From assembly GCA_002150815.3 (NCBI GenBank), contig NDFF03000112.1:1-38924 (forward strand): a stretch of 38,924 bases of DNA, written 5' to 3'. Shown here piece by piece: positions 22,810 to 35,139 of the stretch. The first letter of the stretch is position 1; every line of letters begins with the position of its first letter. Position numbers and translations under genes: made by a program. Below the pieces are notes generated by a model, which saw nothing but the letters and a program-made list of their open reading frames with translations, was not told the origin of the DNA and searched no databases. The stretch is from Grammothele lineata (Eukaryota; Basidiomycota; Agaricomycetes; Polyporales; Polyporaceae).

Positions 22810-23040
22810 CGACAACAGTACTACAGCGCAACCATGCTATCGGTGTCTACAATGTCGGATGGTATACCACGATGATCCCTAGAGCACCACAGGGTTGTGC
22901 GGGCCGCTACGAAGAGCTATGATCCTGTAGTGTGTACTACAGAGCGCAACAAGGTCAACCGCGGTACCACCGGGTGCTACCGGGCGCTATGCTTCTACGC
23001 GGCATACAACAGCGTACACCGGGGCCTATACGGCACATAT
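22810..23040. repeat. CTACAG/GCTAC degenerate repeat cluster
   Basis: Words such as GTACTACAGCGCAAC, CTGTAGTGTGTACTACAG and GGTGCTACCGGGCGCTATG recur. The first resembles, in reverse complement, the motif at about 20735, so this cluster is roughly inverted relative to the one at 20.7-20.9 kb. Confidence 0.45.
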
Positions 23041-23399
23041 ATACGACATCGGACGTAACTCAAAGCTAATCCGTAGGTACAGAAGTGGCTCTTACAAGCA
23101 AGTAAAGAGCTACCTGTGGGAGGCTGCGAAAGAACGCGAGAGAACGCGAAGGAATGTCCGCTTGGAAGCCCAGAGCCGTGGATCATCATTATGGGACGCC
23201 GGCGTCGGCCCCATATCACTACATCGCCTGTTCACGCTCCCCGAGGTCACTTGTTGTACGTACACTTGAAGCGACACTATCAACGAGTAGACTCATCTCT
23301 GCAGCGCCAAGTAAGCAAGGTTCGATTGCTCAGACACGCCCGGGCCCGGGCACGTATGTTTTACGCTCTTTAGCCGACGAACTCAGAGTGCGTCATAAT

Positions 23400-23595
23400 C
23401 GCATCCATCCGAATATGGCAGGATGCAGATCCATATACCAGGCACAGCAAGGATGCATTGCTCCCAAACAGGTAACCAAGTGATGCATCCATCAGGCTGG
23501 CATCATAAGTTGCATGCATCCATCACATTGATACCATCAGATGCACAGTGGTAAGATGCATAAGTTTTGATGGTACCCAACCATTATAGATGCAT
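23400..23595. repeat. GATGCA/TGCATC word cluster
   Basis: At least eight GATGC or GCATC words fall within about 190 bp, several as GATGCATCCATC-like phrases (about 23482 and 23513). This is far above chance for a hexamer. The stretch is more AT-rich than its surroundings and lies about 650 bp upstream of the F-box start codon. Confidence 0.7.
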
Positions 23596-24246
23596 CTAAT
23601 CTACTGAAGTATTTGAAAGAAAACGTTATCGCGACGTCCGTTACGACGTGTAAATAGTGATATTCCCATTTTTCTTCAATTCTATCATCACTACTTCTCC
23701 CATCTCGAAATTTGTCTTCCGAAGCTCCTGCCGCTCACCGCTCAGCACTCAACGCAGCTGGCGACCCCAGCCCCGAGACGTTGTGTCAGACTCGGGCTTC
23801 CCATTTCATCGCCCGAACCTTCTCAAGTAGCCGCGATATTCTCGTCTGATGGCTGACTCTCTCGTATGGCAGAGTCGCCTCCCTCTGAGGTCTCGTGCGG
23901 AAGATCGAGGACGATTCATCAAGAGGAACACGTTAGTCGGACGGGCTCTAGAACGCTCAGATACAGACATGTGTCTCTCCGTGGAAGAGATTCGCGTTGA
24001 GGATCAGGTGAGCTCTCAGCTGTGTGAATCAAGACAATTTGCATTCGAAAATTTCATATTGACCACCTTGTCTACCAAGGTCCCGCAGCCATATAACCTG
24101 AGCCAAAGATTCCGTTGCCCCCGAACCATTCGATGTTCTTTTGCTGTACAGGAACTCTCTAGTCTAGGTCAATCCTAATCGGTTCCTTGCTCATATTCAC
24201 ACTGACATTATACCCCATGCTCTTCGACTGTTACTAGAACAGCGTC

Positions 24247-26016
24247 ATGACGACCACCGTGCATTTCACCCCTCCGTTATTGAACCTCGATGTACTTCAA
24301 TCTGTCTGTGACGTCATCACGACCGTTCCCGACATCCTTGCTTTCTCATGCACTTGCTCGTCACTGCGGTCGTACGCGATCCGCATTATTCTCCTCAGGA
24401 GGACCATTACCATCAACTACGGTCCCGCAATCTGCTCCTTCCGCGATTTCCTTTCCTTGGGTCAAGGACCCTCTCGCTATCATCAACTTCGTGCACTCAC
24501 AGTCACAAATCTACTCGGATCCCACGATTTGGATGAAACGCACACGGATGTAGTCGACGCCATGGTGGAAGTTCTCAAACAGGCGGCTTATCTCCAGATC
24601 CTCCACATACCCTGGTATTATGGCGTACTACATGATGACAGGATCCACTCCGCCCTCAAGGAGCTCACTCGCTTGCAGGAATTTGGGGCCCACGGACTTT
24701 CGAGTCGTAATGACCCCTTGTCGACACTCGGGAGTCTGCAATTTCCAATCCGCCGCCTGTTCCTCGACTGCTGCCTATCATACTCCCGCGGCCCAGGCAC
24801 ATTCTCCATGTCCATCCAAGATATCAACTCGGCCGGCCTCGAAGCCTTCGCGCCGACACTCGAAACCCTTCAGCTCTCATCCTGCGTAACACCCAGCCGG
24901 TTCCCGACGACACTGGATCCGCAGTATCATCGAGTGCACTCCTTGATCTTGACTCGCGAAGAAGGGATTGCATACCTAGACATCCTCCTCCACACCTTCC
25001 CGAACCTCGATAACACGCTCGTCATAAGGAGTTTTCCCGGGGCTATTGAGGACGATACTATTTCCCAGGTTCGCGAGCACAATCAGCATCTCCAGGCGCA
25101 GCGTAGTGCGTGGACACACTTCCGCCGGCTCGAGGGAGACCTCAGTCTACTCTTTTGTCTCGGTCTTCGGTGTCAAGTAGACCACCTTCTCATTGACGGC
25201 AACGGCGCTGGCGAAGCTAGATTTCGTACCGCACAAGTGGTGGACGACTCCTCCCCGACGAAAGTGACAATATTCGTCGATACCAAGAAAGGATGGGATG
25301 TGTTTGACAGCGTGTTTGAGAACCGGGCGACGGGGGCTCGGGTGACCCATCTCGTTCTTTCATTCAACGATCGCGCTCCTAATCCGGCCCCGTCTTTGAG
25401 GCAAAACATATTGCGGCTCATCCCGCGTCGCATCCATTTGGCAAAGAGCTCAAAACCTATGGATCGTTCGGAGCAGCCTAACACCATGGTGCGCGTCGTA
25501 TGCCATAGCCTACCAAATATACTTACGCGTGTTCTTCACAGGACAAGCTCCTCACCGTGCTCCTCAGACTTCCCTCGCTCATTTACTTACGCGTCGTTGT
25601 AGGACGCGACGTCGCACAAAGCGAGGATTCTGAGTCGATGCCCAACATGTCACCTGCGTCCTTGTGCAAAGCCGATGTCGGTCAAATCGCGGAACTAATC
25701 TCCCACACCGCGTCGTCTCTCAAATACCTCTTCATCACCACGACACACGCTGTCCCCGAAGCTAGTAATCCTATTGGCTTTGAAGGCGTGTCGTCGGGCT
25801 GGAGAATGACCGTCAACGAGGGTGGCGCAACGCTGGAAGAGTTGGACGCAGAGTACGCGGAAGCCCTGATCGACAGGGAAGAGCTACGCGCTCGCAACCC
25901 ACATGTATGGCCACCTTCGTATGCGCATGCTCCTCCACACTGACAAGTTGATACTTGACTGTGTCTAGTTCGCGCCGAAGGAATTTCCACCGAACAGATC
26001 GCCCAGATACCTGTAG
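24247..26016 (+). CDS. F-box domain protein
   Basis: Probable substrate adaptor of an SCF ubiquitin ligase. Three exons, 24247-25488, 25542-25904 and 25969-26016, with phase-consistent GT-AG introns, give 550 residues ending in PPNRSPRYL. The N-terminus carries an F-box-like segment (LNLDVLQSVCDVI, then ILAFSCTCSSLRSYAIRILL) where basidiomycete F-box proteins usually have it. The rest has irregular leucine-rich strands (LQILHIPWYY, LTRLQEFGAHGL, ETLQLSSCVTP, VHSLILTREEG, LVIRSFPGA), as in the large, fast-evolving agaricomycete F-box families. No substrate can be inferred. Upstream, a frame at 23849-24003 ending at a GTGAGC donor, with a possible acceptor at about 24237, may be a spliced 5' leader or short upstream ORF. 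The gene is convergent with the membrane-protein gene ending at 26210. Confidence 0.85.
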
Positions 26017-26209
26017 TCAACCATCTATCATGATCCTGCATGTCGCACTCGTTTTCGGGACAGGAGTGCTGGTGTGTCAGAAGGGTCGATTGAGAGTGCA
26101 AATTCGCCAAAGGCAGCACTGAACCAATCTCTAGTATATATATTTTCTCCGTGTACACAACCGACAGCCAAATCATACAAACAGCATTTCATCCAACGGG
26201 GCTCATGAC

Positions 26210-27972
26210 TCAGAACTCCAAGCCATTCGGCGACATCGGGGAGCGCTTGCCCTCCCAGAGCTCGTACTCCTGTTCGCCGCCTTTTTCAGCCCATCTCGAG
26301 GGCGCATCCCACGTAATCACCGCATCGTACAGTCCGCTTTCGCGCGGGATGCTGGGGGTCGAATGCCGGAAGACAAGCGAGGCGTCCGCCCCAGGCTGGA
26401 GGGGCGACAGCCGCGACGTCTCGCGTACGCCGCCGATGCCACCGCCGCCAAGGATTCCGCCGCTCAGAGCTGCGGCGTTCGCCTCGTGCAGATCTAGGAC
26501 GAAGCGACAGGTGAAGACGACAGTCACGCTACAGAGAGGGTTCCATGAGTTATCGGCTGTGGGAAAACGGATGGGACGCACGTGCTGATCCAGCCGATGA
26601 GGAGGAAGACGACCTACGCGGAGGCGAATCAGTACTTGCAGCTGATGAAATCGACGAGGGTATGATACGTACCTGAAGGTTGTTGATAAGCGCAAGATTT
26701 ACCACGTTGGCGAGGAGAAGTGCGCTAAGTAGACGGAGTTAGCTCGTGGGGGCGACTGAGAGCCAACATCGCTCACATGAAGTAGACAGTTCCTGTGAGG
26801 GGATATGGTGCATGTCAGCAAGTGTTTCACGAAGAGAACGGCTCTGTCGCGCTCACCGTCATTGAGGATCACTCGGGAGATGTCAAACTTGTAGTTTGTG
26901 CCGGACTTCCGCACCGGCCGTGCTCGCCTCCAGGTCAAAATGAGGACGATCAGGTCGGCAGCCACACTGCATGAGCGCCCCGCGATGATGGCTGAAGAAG
27001 GGTGAGACCACGAGAAGCACAACGATGGATGTGATCACGGACCACTACGAACATACTCAGACATGATCTGCGAATATGGGACAAAGAACTCACGTTCGGA
27101 AGGGAAGAAGATCACCCAAGTCAAAGTTGCAGACCGTGTTGAGAGGCGCGGGGTGGTAAGCAGAGTTCATCTTGATCGTACCGTACTACGGGGGCATCAG
27201 TATACATGTCCCGGCGCGCAAGTCGGTAAATCGTATGCGCACCAACGAAGGAGCGGCATTCGCTGCATCTAAACATAGGACCACAAGCGAAACGTACACG
27301 TTTCCGCAAAGTGCGTAAGCACGCAGCGCGGAGAAGGCTAATTGAGTTCGTTTCGAAGAATGAGATATATGTCAGCCATTTGGCCCGGGGAATTGAAGAT
27401 TACCATACCTGCAGAGGCGGTTATCACGATCGCATCAAGAGCAGAGTCCAACCTCGTCACTACATTGCAGCTGGAAAAGAGATAACTTGAGTCTGGTGCT
27501 TCAATAAATACACGACTGCTACCCACCCCTATATTTATTGTCAGCCAACAAGATTTATCCGCGAAACCGAGACGCTCACCGCCGACGTCTTCCCGGCAAA
27601 AGGAAAGACGTTCAACATCGTAACGATTAAAGAGGCGAGCGCAACATATCGCAGTAGTACATAAATGATGTTTGCACTCGTAAATCGGCGCCGCCAAATA
27701 TAGAGCACCTCGCGATCAAAGGTGAGGAGGTAGTCGTACAAGATGATGACTACAAAGAAACCAGTGGTAAGCATGCCAAGCAACACGACGTCAGTTGACA
27801 GAAGACTGACCAAAGCATGCGACCGAAACCCACGAGCTTTCGAGGCTATTGAAGTTAGGCGTCAGATCTGCAAGGTACATATGATCATATGACGGGAGCT
27901 CCGAGAAACGCACTCGCCGAGGGTGGGTTGTGGGGCAAAGGCCGCCGCCGGTGCACTCGGGCTGCTATCCAT
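26210..27972 (-). CDS. DUF6533-type multi-spanning membrane protein, paralog A
   Basis: Fungal integral membrane protein of unknown function, about 340 residues in ten exons, reading down from an ATG at 27972-27970 (MDSSPSAPAAAF). Key pieces in order: LESSWVSVACF (about 27846-27814), the family signature VIILYDYLLTFDREVLYIWRRR and the first membrane region with TMLNVFPFAGK (about 27754-27590), CNVVTRLDSALDAIVITASA (about 27475-27410), FSALRAYALCGNVY with a hydrophobic span (about 27340-27240), SAYHPAPLNTVCNFD (about 27170-27090), AIIAGRSCSVAADLIVLILTWRRAR (about 26997-26860), LLLANVVNLALINN (about 26725-26670), VVFLLIGWIS, and a tail from FTCRFVLDLHEA to the stop at 26210. The order and split points match the two paralogs below. 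The first exon is short and inferred from its phase. No break is seen. Confidence 0.8.
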
Positions 27973-29480
27973 GACGAGCCGCGGTTGTTACGGCAGGCGC
28001 CCCTGGTCTTCTGGCCTATATGTAAGTGGAGAATGCGCAGGAGAAGTCACCGGGCATCGCAAACGGCAAAAAGATCGAAGGGAGGGGGCAGTACTTCGCG
28101 GGTATAGAATGAAAGTTCATAAGGCAATTGGACTCTCACTGCTCGCTCAGGAACTCGCGGATTGGCTCTCACATGGTGTCATGTGCTCCATAAGTCTTCT
28201 GGGCTGCGGTGCTTCCGATTGGGACAATCAGGAACCTTAGGACGGCTTCCCAACAAATGATTGGTCCTCAGAGGTAACGAGTGCTGGGCGACGGGAGTGC
28301 GGGGCAACGCTGAGCAGATTTCCCGCCATTAACATTGACAGATGAAGTAACGTACATGCTGCCATAAATCCTGAAGTCCTGACCTCCAAACCGAAATTCG
28401 GAATCTGGATTGACAGACGTGAGATGCCTATCGGCGCGGCTTTCCTGTGGATAATCCTGGCAGGAGCCACCAGTCAATAGAGCATTTGTTACCGCTAACG
28501 AGGATGCGCAGCTGTTAGGACTTCGCATGGATTCAATATGTGCGGATCAGGGCTCCCGGTGGTGCACAAGTACTGCATACCTCGGTCCTCGGCCTGGCTG
28601 TGAGATGATTTTGACTTGGAGCCATATGCTGGCATCGCCAAAGATTCCGAGTCGGCGTTTCCCGCGGCAGCTGCCGAAAAGGGCCCGATGACTAGATCTG
28701 ATATCCGATCGGACCCCCGAATAGCTCCGAAGGTCTTTATTGCTCGCTACACGGCGCTTAAGGCGAGTTTACTCGCCAAGGCGTCGGAATCCCAGTCAAT
28801 GCGGTCACTATTAATACTAGTATCTTGGAGGCTGGCAGATGCCCGTCAGCTTCTACGTCCCACCCAGTTCTGACGCGACCCGCAACTTTAAGCTTGACTG
28901 CGTAGATCAGAAGTCCTGTTTTAAAATCTTTTGCCAACTTAGGGCGCCGGCACTCCAAAGACCGGTATACAAAGCTAAACGTCGGATCCCGGACAACGGT
29001 CAAAAGTCAGATGAATGTGGGCCCAACGTTCTTCACGCCCCCTCTTCTCTCGCAACTGTACTACCGGAGGCTTGATCGGAAGAACGCGAAGCTCCCTTCC
29101 GCGGTCTAACGAGAACTCAATCCGTTACCTCCTCGCACCTTGGCGTAAACCCCACGCCTGAACTTTGGATAGCGGCTCTGTGATGGACAGCCTGTCCCAC
29201 GGCTGTCTGCCGAACGTACGCCCAGGCCCCGCTGCTGCTGTAAGGTTTACGGGACGATGCCGCCCGGGCTAGATAGATGCTCCTCTTGGGCATATCAGAG
29301 CGGGGCGTAGATCGCTATCCGGCGGGGCTTGAGCTGTACCGCGTCGTTACTTGAAGACCTGTAATGATGGCCAGCGGTTGACGTCTTGACGCCTCGAATT
29401 TTCTACGATTTCAAGATGTCGATATCATGATAGAAATGGAGAGAACAGGAAAATGAATAGCAATACTACAGCAGTCCGAC
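27973..29480. other. Intergenic region between paralogs A and B
   Basis: About 1.5 kb with only short frames and no recognisable motif. I searched it for further copies of the paralog signatures (YDYxL, DREV, FTCRF) and found none. It should contain the promoter of paralog A. Confidence 0.5.
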
Positions 29481-31123
29481 TCAACGTCGCCTGGCTTCGA
29501 GCTCATACGCGTCCCTGAGCGCGAATCCAGGCTCATGACGACTCCGCTCCGAGCTCTCGTCCGACGAGTCCGCAGCGGCCCAAGTGACGATAGCATCGTA
29601 CACTTTGATATACCCGGAGGCGTCGGACGCCATGCTGACACCGATCGATGTGTCGAACCGCGACGTTGAAGCGTACCCGTTAGTAAGTGGCTCGCCCGAG
29701 TCCGACGACGCGGCGCTCGCCTGGTGCAGGTCGAGGATGAAACGACAAGTGAAAACAACAGTCGCACTGGAAAAGCGAGCGAGTCAACGCTTGATGACTG
29801 GCAGGATACTTAAACGGATTGAGGGGGACATACACGGTGATCCAGCCGGTTAGTAGAAAGACAATCTTCAGACATGCAGCGAGTTAGTTGCGCGAAGGCG
29901 GAAAAGAGATTAATAATAACCCACCTGGACGTTGGAAAGCAATGTCAAGCTGGCAAGGTTTGTAAGGAGGAGGGCACTGTACGATCAGCAGCTTTAGCGT
30001 GTCCACAAGCGACGCATAATCTGGAAGAGCTCACATAAAATAAGCGGTGCCTAGACGACAGAGTCGTCAGTAATCCGTAAAGTCTAAAATTGGCTGAACA
30101 AAGCGCACCATCTTGAAGCAGGACGGCTGACAGCGTATGCTTGTAGTCAGACCCGCATTTGAACGGCCAGGCTCGTCGCCACGTCAGGAGGAGGACTATG
30201 AGGTCCGCTACAAGCCCACATGCCCGGCCGGCGATGAGGGCTCTGCGAGATTATAGTAAGCATAAGCTGCAATACGAATGATGCAGACTGATAACGGGTA
30301 CTCGCATTTGAAACTGCGGCAGAGAGTCCGTGGAGAAGTCGCAGATCGTGTGGAAGAGTTCGGGATGATAGGAAGAGCCCATCTTAATCGCTCCAAACTA
30401 GTAACAGCTGAGTCCTAGCGCATACAGAGAGGACAAATTACTCACTAAAGATGGGACGGCATTCACTAAGCTTAGGCATACGACGAGCATAGATATCCAT
30501 GTATGACGGCAAAGTGCATACGCGCGCAAAGCGGAAAACACTGTGAAGGCCGATGTTAGATAGAGCCTACTGGGATGAGGAGAAGGGAGACGCACCTGAT
30601 GAACACATGATTGCCACTGCCGAAAGGAACGAGTCCGCTCGAGTGATGATGTTGCAACTGCATAGTACATAACGCTCGTCTGGATCGCTTCATCGTAATG
30701 AGACGGCTAAGAATACTCACGCCTACATAGAAATCCGGTCAACGACGTACGAAAGTCAAACGAGGAAAGTACTCACAGTAGACGTTTTTCCAACAAACGG
30801 GAAGAGATTAAGCATTGTGACGATCAGCGACGCTAGCGACGCATATCGCACGACCAGGTAGAGTGCACTCGCGCTGGAAATCCGGGAACGCCATATGTAC
30901 TGCACCTCGCGGTCAAAGACGAGCGAGTAGTCATACAAGACGACGACTGCGGGTCGCTTAGTATGTATCCTGCGGAGAAACACAGATGTACTCACCAAAG
31001 CTTGCGACTGAAACCCATGAGCTTGAGAGCCTACGTAGAAGGAAGTCAGCAACAAGCTATTGGCCTCGGTTGATTGACATGACTAGCGTACTCTTCTAAC
31101 GATAGCTGTGGAGGGTGAGACAT
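29481..31123 (-). CDS. DUF6533-type multi-spanning membrane protein, paralog B
   Basis: Second member of the local family, same exon layout, about 340 residues, start ATG at 31123-31121 (MSHPPQLSLE), stop at 29483-29481. Exon 2 reads ELSSSWVSVASF. The signature exon reads VVVLYDYSLVFDREVQYIW and continues to TMLNLFPFVGKTST. The following exons give CNIITRADSFLSAVAI (about 30660-30600), VFSALRAYALCRHTW and a hydrophobic span (about 30545-30450), SSYHPELFHTICDFS (about 30385-30340), ALIAGRACGLVADLIVLLLTWRRAW (about 30240-30160), ALLLTNLASLTLL (about 29980-29925), IVFLLTGWIT, and a tail FTCRFILDLHQAS ending EARRR-stop. Several alternating hydrophobic exons suggest about seven spans. All phases agree, so the gene looks intact. 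Function and ligand are unknown. Confidence 0.82.
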
Positions 31124-32520
31124 CTGCGTTCCAGCCAGCTTCCCTGGAAAAGGCACCTGGAAAGAACGTCGCCTTGACGGGACACAGCTCTATATCTAGA
31201 TGTAGTTGGCTAGACTAAGGTAAGTAGACGTCAACCGGGATGCAATCGACGTTTGAGCATGAACACGTACGGGTGAAGATAACCGCAGAGATTATCGGGG
31301 CGAGGATTGCGCTCGTAATATGGGCTCTCCACTTCCTTGATGACGCTACCGTGATGGCGAAGTTGCGGCGACGTGGGTGAAAGTGTACAGTCCGCCGGAC
31401 GATCGCCTAGTCGATGAATAGATCCTGCTAGCTAGGCTCGAAGGTTAACGTCGAAAGATGGCGGGGGGAGGACGAGAATGTTGGAGAGTATTTCAACGGT
31501 TTCTTGGCAAGCAAGTGACGTTGGCAAGCGGCAAATGGTCAGCTGGCTTCGCGGCTTCGACGCATGGGATGCATAAGCGAAGGAAGCCTGGGGGTGAATT
31601 GAAAAGATGAGCGGTGAATATTGAGTGAGTGGGGCTATCGCGACGGCGGAGAGGGTGCTCACCGCTGCGACTACTCCGGCAAAGCGGGAAGCGTCTGGCC
31701 GGTCGAGATGAGAACATGGTACAGGTTACACGGCCTTTATCCTATCTGCCAGCCCTAGCACTATATGTACAGGACTGCACACCAGCAGTGTGTGCGACGC
31801 GCGTGAGCGTGAACATGTGCCAAGTAGCAGGTTCCCATCAGGCGCGCGTAGTTGAGTCTAAAATTCTCCGGTTCCTGCCAGTGAGTAAGCGCGATCATGT
31901 CACACCGGCTCCGTCGCAATCGGGGTGGAGTAAGTACCTGTACTCACTGTTCCGCGACAGCGATAACAAGTGGATGTTTGCGAGAGGATCGTGTGCAAGG
32001 TGGACACGATGAGATGGGAAACCGTCGTAGATGGCTGGTTGGGCGTTGGAAGGTCGATGAAAATACGGACGCTGCCAGGAGCTGTGGTATTGGCCCCGCT
32101 CGGAGCTGGGTCCGGTTGAATCATTTCTCCATCAGAACTCGCCTTCAAGCTTCTAACATCGCAAGCGCCTACTTGAGCCTCGCGGCTCCGCGACATCCTG
32201 CGACATCGCGATTTCCACGTTGGCAGGGTGTAAAGTGTTGTGCCGTCTGTCACCGTTCCATCATCAATCGTACGGGCATATGGACTCTGATGCTGTGCGC
32301 GGTGTATATCGTTGCGGAGTTTGACGCAGTCTTTATTTACTTGAATTTGAATTCGACTTGATATCTGCTGGTGACTAAAGAGCAAGAGGCTGCCAAAGCT
32401 CCTGTTGGACGAGGAGGGTTACAGACCCGTGGGGTCATGCTGCCACGAACGGGTGAGAGGCTGTAAATACTGTCCGAGTGATCGACATACTGGATGTTAC
32501 GTTCTAAATCATCTAGCACA
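31124..32520. other. Intergenic region, divergent promoters
   Basis: No gene supported. Frames at 31432-31717 (minus), 31629-32012 and 31897-32361 (plus) overlap one another and lack family features. The region should hold the promoter of paralog B on the left and upstream sequence of the MFS gene on the right. Confidence 0.5.
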
Positions 32521-32660
32521 AGGTGGCACCCCGCGGATTCGAACGACCGCCTCCCATGAAGCGCCAGCGAGGATTGGAACTGATCGGAGCCGCCGGGGAC
32601 GAGATCTCAGATCCCGAGCAAGTCGCGGCAGCTCGACTCCTTGAGCCACCGTTCACAACT
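32521..32660 (-). other. tRNA-like fragment (not a confident tRNA)
   Basis: On the minus strand a B-box-like GTTCGAATCC is followed by GCGGGGTGCCA, as at the 3' end of a tRNA. About 90 nt upstream TGGCTCAAGGAG resembles an A box, with a possible D-stem GCTC/GAGC. The T-stem does not pair properly and I cannot fold a normal anticodon arm, so this is at best a degenerate tRNA or tRNA-derived repeat. Confidence 0.25.
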
Positions 32661-32880
32661 CCCAGTCCTCGTACTGTTGTCCACCCATGTCTCCTTGCCC
32701 TATACTGCCTACACTGTCCTTACCGCAACCTCAGGCTTGATCGCATAGTGGCTCGTCCTCCGATTCGCCTTTAGCGGCCCTCGGGCCGCCCCCTGTCTTT
32801 GTTGAGGCATTCATGCCGTGAATGTCGGTCAAGTGACTGTTCAGCGCCGCCTGCTCCAGCCCAATGGCCGCCCTCCTCAA

Positions 32881-32888
32881 TATATATA
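32881..32888 (+). promoter_or_regulatory. TATA-box candidate of the MFS gene
   Basis: TATATATA lies 76 bp upstream of the MFS start codon and is followed by a pyrimidine-rich stretch (about 32937-32960), a common arrangement in fungal core promoters. Confidence 0.5.
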
Positions 32889-32963
32889 GCATCGGTCCTT
32901 CCTCCTGCATTTCGGGCCGCCTTCGCTGCCTGCACTACCTCTTTTCCTCCGCCTCTTTACGCC

Positions 32964-35139
32964 ATGTCCGACAACGGGAAGACCATGGCCTCTCTGGAAG
33001 AGAAGGTTGCGGTGAACGATGAGGCGCCCTCAACGGTCTCGTACACCCAGGAGGAAGAGCGCGCTCTGGTCCGAAAGCTGGACTGGCGCATCATGCCTAT
33101 TGCATGCATCATGTACCTCTTTGCTTGTGAGTATCCAACGTCGCCTTTGCGGTTCACCGACTCCATGATATAAATGTTCCAACCCGTCCGCCGTACAGAC
33201 CTGGATCGAACGAACCTGGGGAATGCACGGCTCCAGGGACTCCCAGAAGACACACTCGGCGGCGACCCGACTGGAGTGCTCTTTGATTGGGTCAACTCTG
33301 CGTTCTTTTTCTCATATGTACGTCGCTCCAGCTGTCAGTCGAACGTCTTGCATCCTGACCCGATGTATGCGCCAAGATCATCTGCCAAGTCCCCGCTACC
33401 ATCATATCGAAGCTCTTTCCTCCACGCACCTGGCTGGGGCTTGCGGCAATAGGGTGGGGTCTCTGCTCGACATTGATGGTACGTTCACCCATTGAATGTT
33501 GTGGATGACTCGAGCGCGGGGTGCCGTGGCCGCTTGAAATTTTGAATCGTCATGCATGTTCGTCGGCCCGACTATCTCACTTCCGCGGCTTCGCGAGCAC
33601 CTCGCGGGTGCTAAGATGTCTTCGAGAAGGACGCTGACTGATCTCGCGCGCAGGCCACTGGATTCAATCTAGCAGGCCTTCTGGTCGCGCGCATAGGTCT
33701 TGGCGTCTTCGAGGCAGGCTTTGGGCCTGGCATCCCTCTTTACATGTGTACGTACAGCTGCGCGACTATGCCTCTTTGATTATTTCTGACCTGATTGATG
33801 CTGGTCTCAGCGTTCTTCTATACCAAGAACGAGATGGGCATGCGCATGGCGTACTGGTTTGGCTTCGCCGCTATCGCAGGCGCGTTCGGCGGCCTGATCG
33901 CGTTTGGGATCCAGAACGCGCACACGGCTATCGCCAACTGGCGGCTGCTTTTCCTTGTCGAAGGTACGCCGACGGTACTAATCGGGGCTCTTGCGATGAT
34001 CATTTTGCCGAACCGGCCCGAGGAGACAAAGATATTCACGGAGAGAGAGCGTGAGATAGCTCTCGATCGCGGAAGTCGCGGGTTGAAAGCGGACACTGGA
34101 CGCGTCGTCAAGAAACGTAGGTTTATTGGTTGGAGCACCTCTACTTGTTTGGCTAATCCACCTTCCAGAACACGTCATAGCCGCGTTCAAGGACTGGAGG
34201 GTGCGCACCTTCCTCTCTAAGCGGTTCGCTCTCTCATCACCTCCCCGTTGTAGATATACGCCGCGGGTATTCTCTACTTCGGTGCAAACGTAGCCCTCGC
34301 ATCCACATCCGCATTCTTGCCCACCATCATTAAGGGCTTCGGATTTAGTATGTTCTCAGTCTGCATAATTGACCCGCGTCCTAACACGAGTCACGTCAGC
34401 GAACGCACGAGCACAACTGCTTACAGTTCCACCTTATGTCGTTGCTGCGGTCGTACTCTGCTCATGCTCGTACATCTCCGACCGGATTCAAAGTCGCGGC
34501 CTCTTCGTCGCCGGGGCAAGCGCTCTTGCGGGCATCGGTTACGTCCTCGTACTCACCGTGTTCGATAACGAGCACGTGCGATACTTCGCGGTATTCTGCA
34601 TCACCAGCGGGACATACACCACGATTGGAGTGGTCATCGCTTGGTGTACGTCTTGCCTTCTTCTGCTGTGAATGAGACTGGCGCTGATGCAAGTTCGTTG
34701 CGCATATAGTCGCCCATAACCTCGGCTCGGAAACGAAGAAGGCGACGGGTATCCCGATGTACATGTCGATCGGCCAGTGCGGCAGCGTACTGGGCTCTCA
34801 CCTGTACCCTGCGACCGAGGGCCCACATTACATGTGCGCTATTCCTCATCGCGTAACACGTGCGTCCAGGATGACTGACTGACGTACACCCTCTACGATT
34901 AGAAAAGGGTTTGCGGTCACAGCTGCACTTGAGTTCCTTGCCGCCCTCGCGGCCATCGTGCTCACTATCAGCTACCGCATCGAGAACCGCCGACGGGACC
35001 GTCTATATGGTAAACCGGATCCTAATGCACCGGTAGACACGACAGAACTCGCGGACAACGTAGGTGTACTCCGTCAACTCTCCGCATTGTTACTGACAAG
35101 AGCATCATGCAGGCACCAAATTTCCGCTATACGCCATGA
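32964..35139 (+). CDS. MFS transporter, anion:cation symporter (Dal5/TNA1-like)
   Basis: Plasma-membrane permease of the major facilitator superfamily, anion:cation symporter group (allantoate, nicotinate and other organic-anion carriers). The substrate cannot be told from sequence. Eleven exons: 32964-33126, 33199-33317, 33377-33478, 33654-33747, 33811-34116, 34169-34200, 34254-34347, 34400-34645, 34710-34833, 34903-35059 and 35113-35139. They give 487 residues with all phases consistent. The cytosolic N-terminus (MSDNGKTMASLEEKVAV) leads to KLDWRIMPIACIMYLFA and the family signature LDRTNLGNARLQGL. Then come IGLGVFEAGFGPGIPLYM, FFYTKNEMGMRMAYW, NWRLLFLVEGTPTVLIG and the loop PNRPEETKIFTEREREIAL. 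The C-terminal half has IYAAGILYFGANVALAS, LLTVPPYVVAAVVLC, the SETKKATGIPMYMSIGQCG segment and a last span before RIENRRRDRLYG. No lesion is visible. The gene sits between DUF6533-type paralogs B and C. Confidence 0.92.

Larger units (their letters stand above)
21629..23840. other. Gene-poor repeat-bearing stretch
   Basis: No gene supported. Pyrimidine-rich DNA occupies 21950-22690. A cluster of CTACAG/GCTAC words lies at 22815-23030 and a GATGCA-word cluster at 23400-23595. The segment 23690-23840 is a plausible promoter and leader of the F-box gene. Confidence 0.55.

Noticed and set aside
29110..29260. Possible small inverted repeat (CGTAAACC / GGTTTACG)
   Set aside because: Only eight bases match, expected by chance in this much sequence, and nothing else around it suggests an element.
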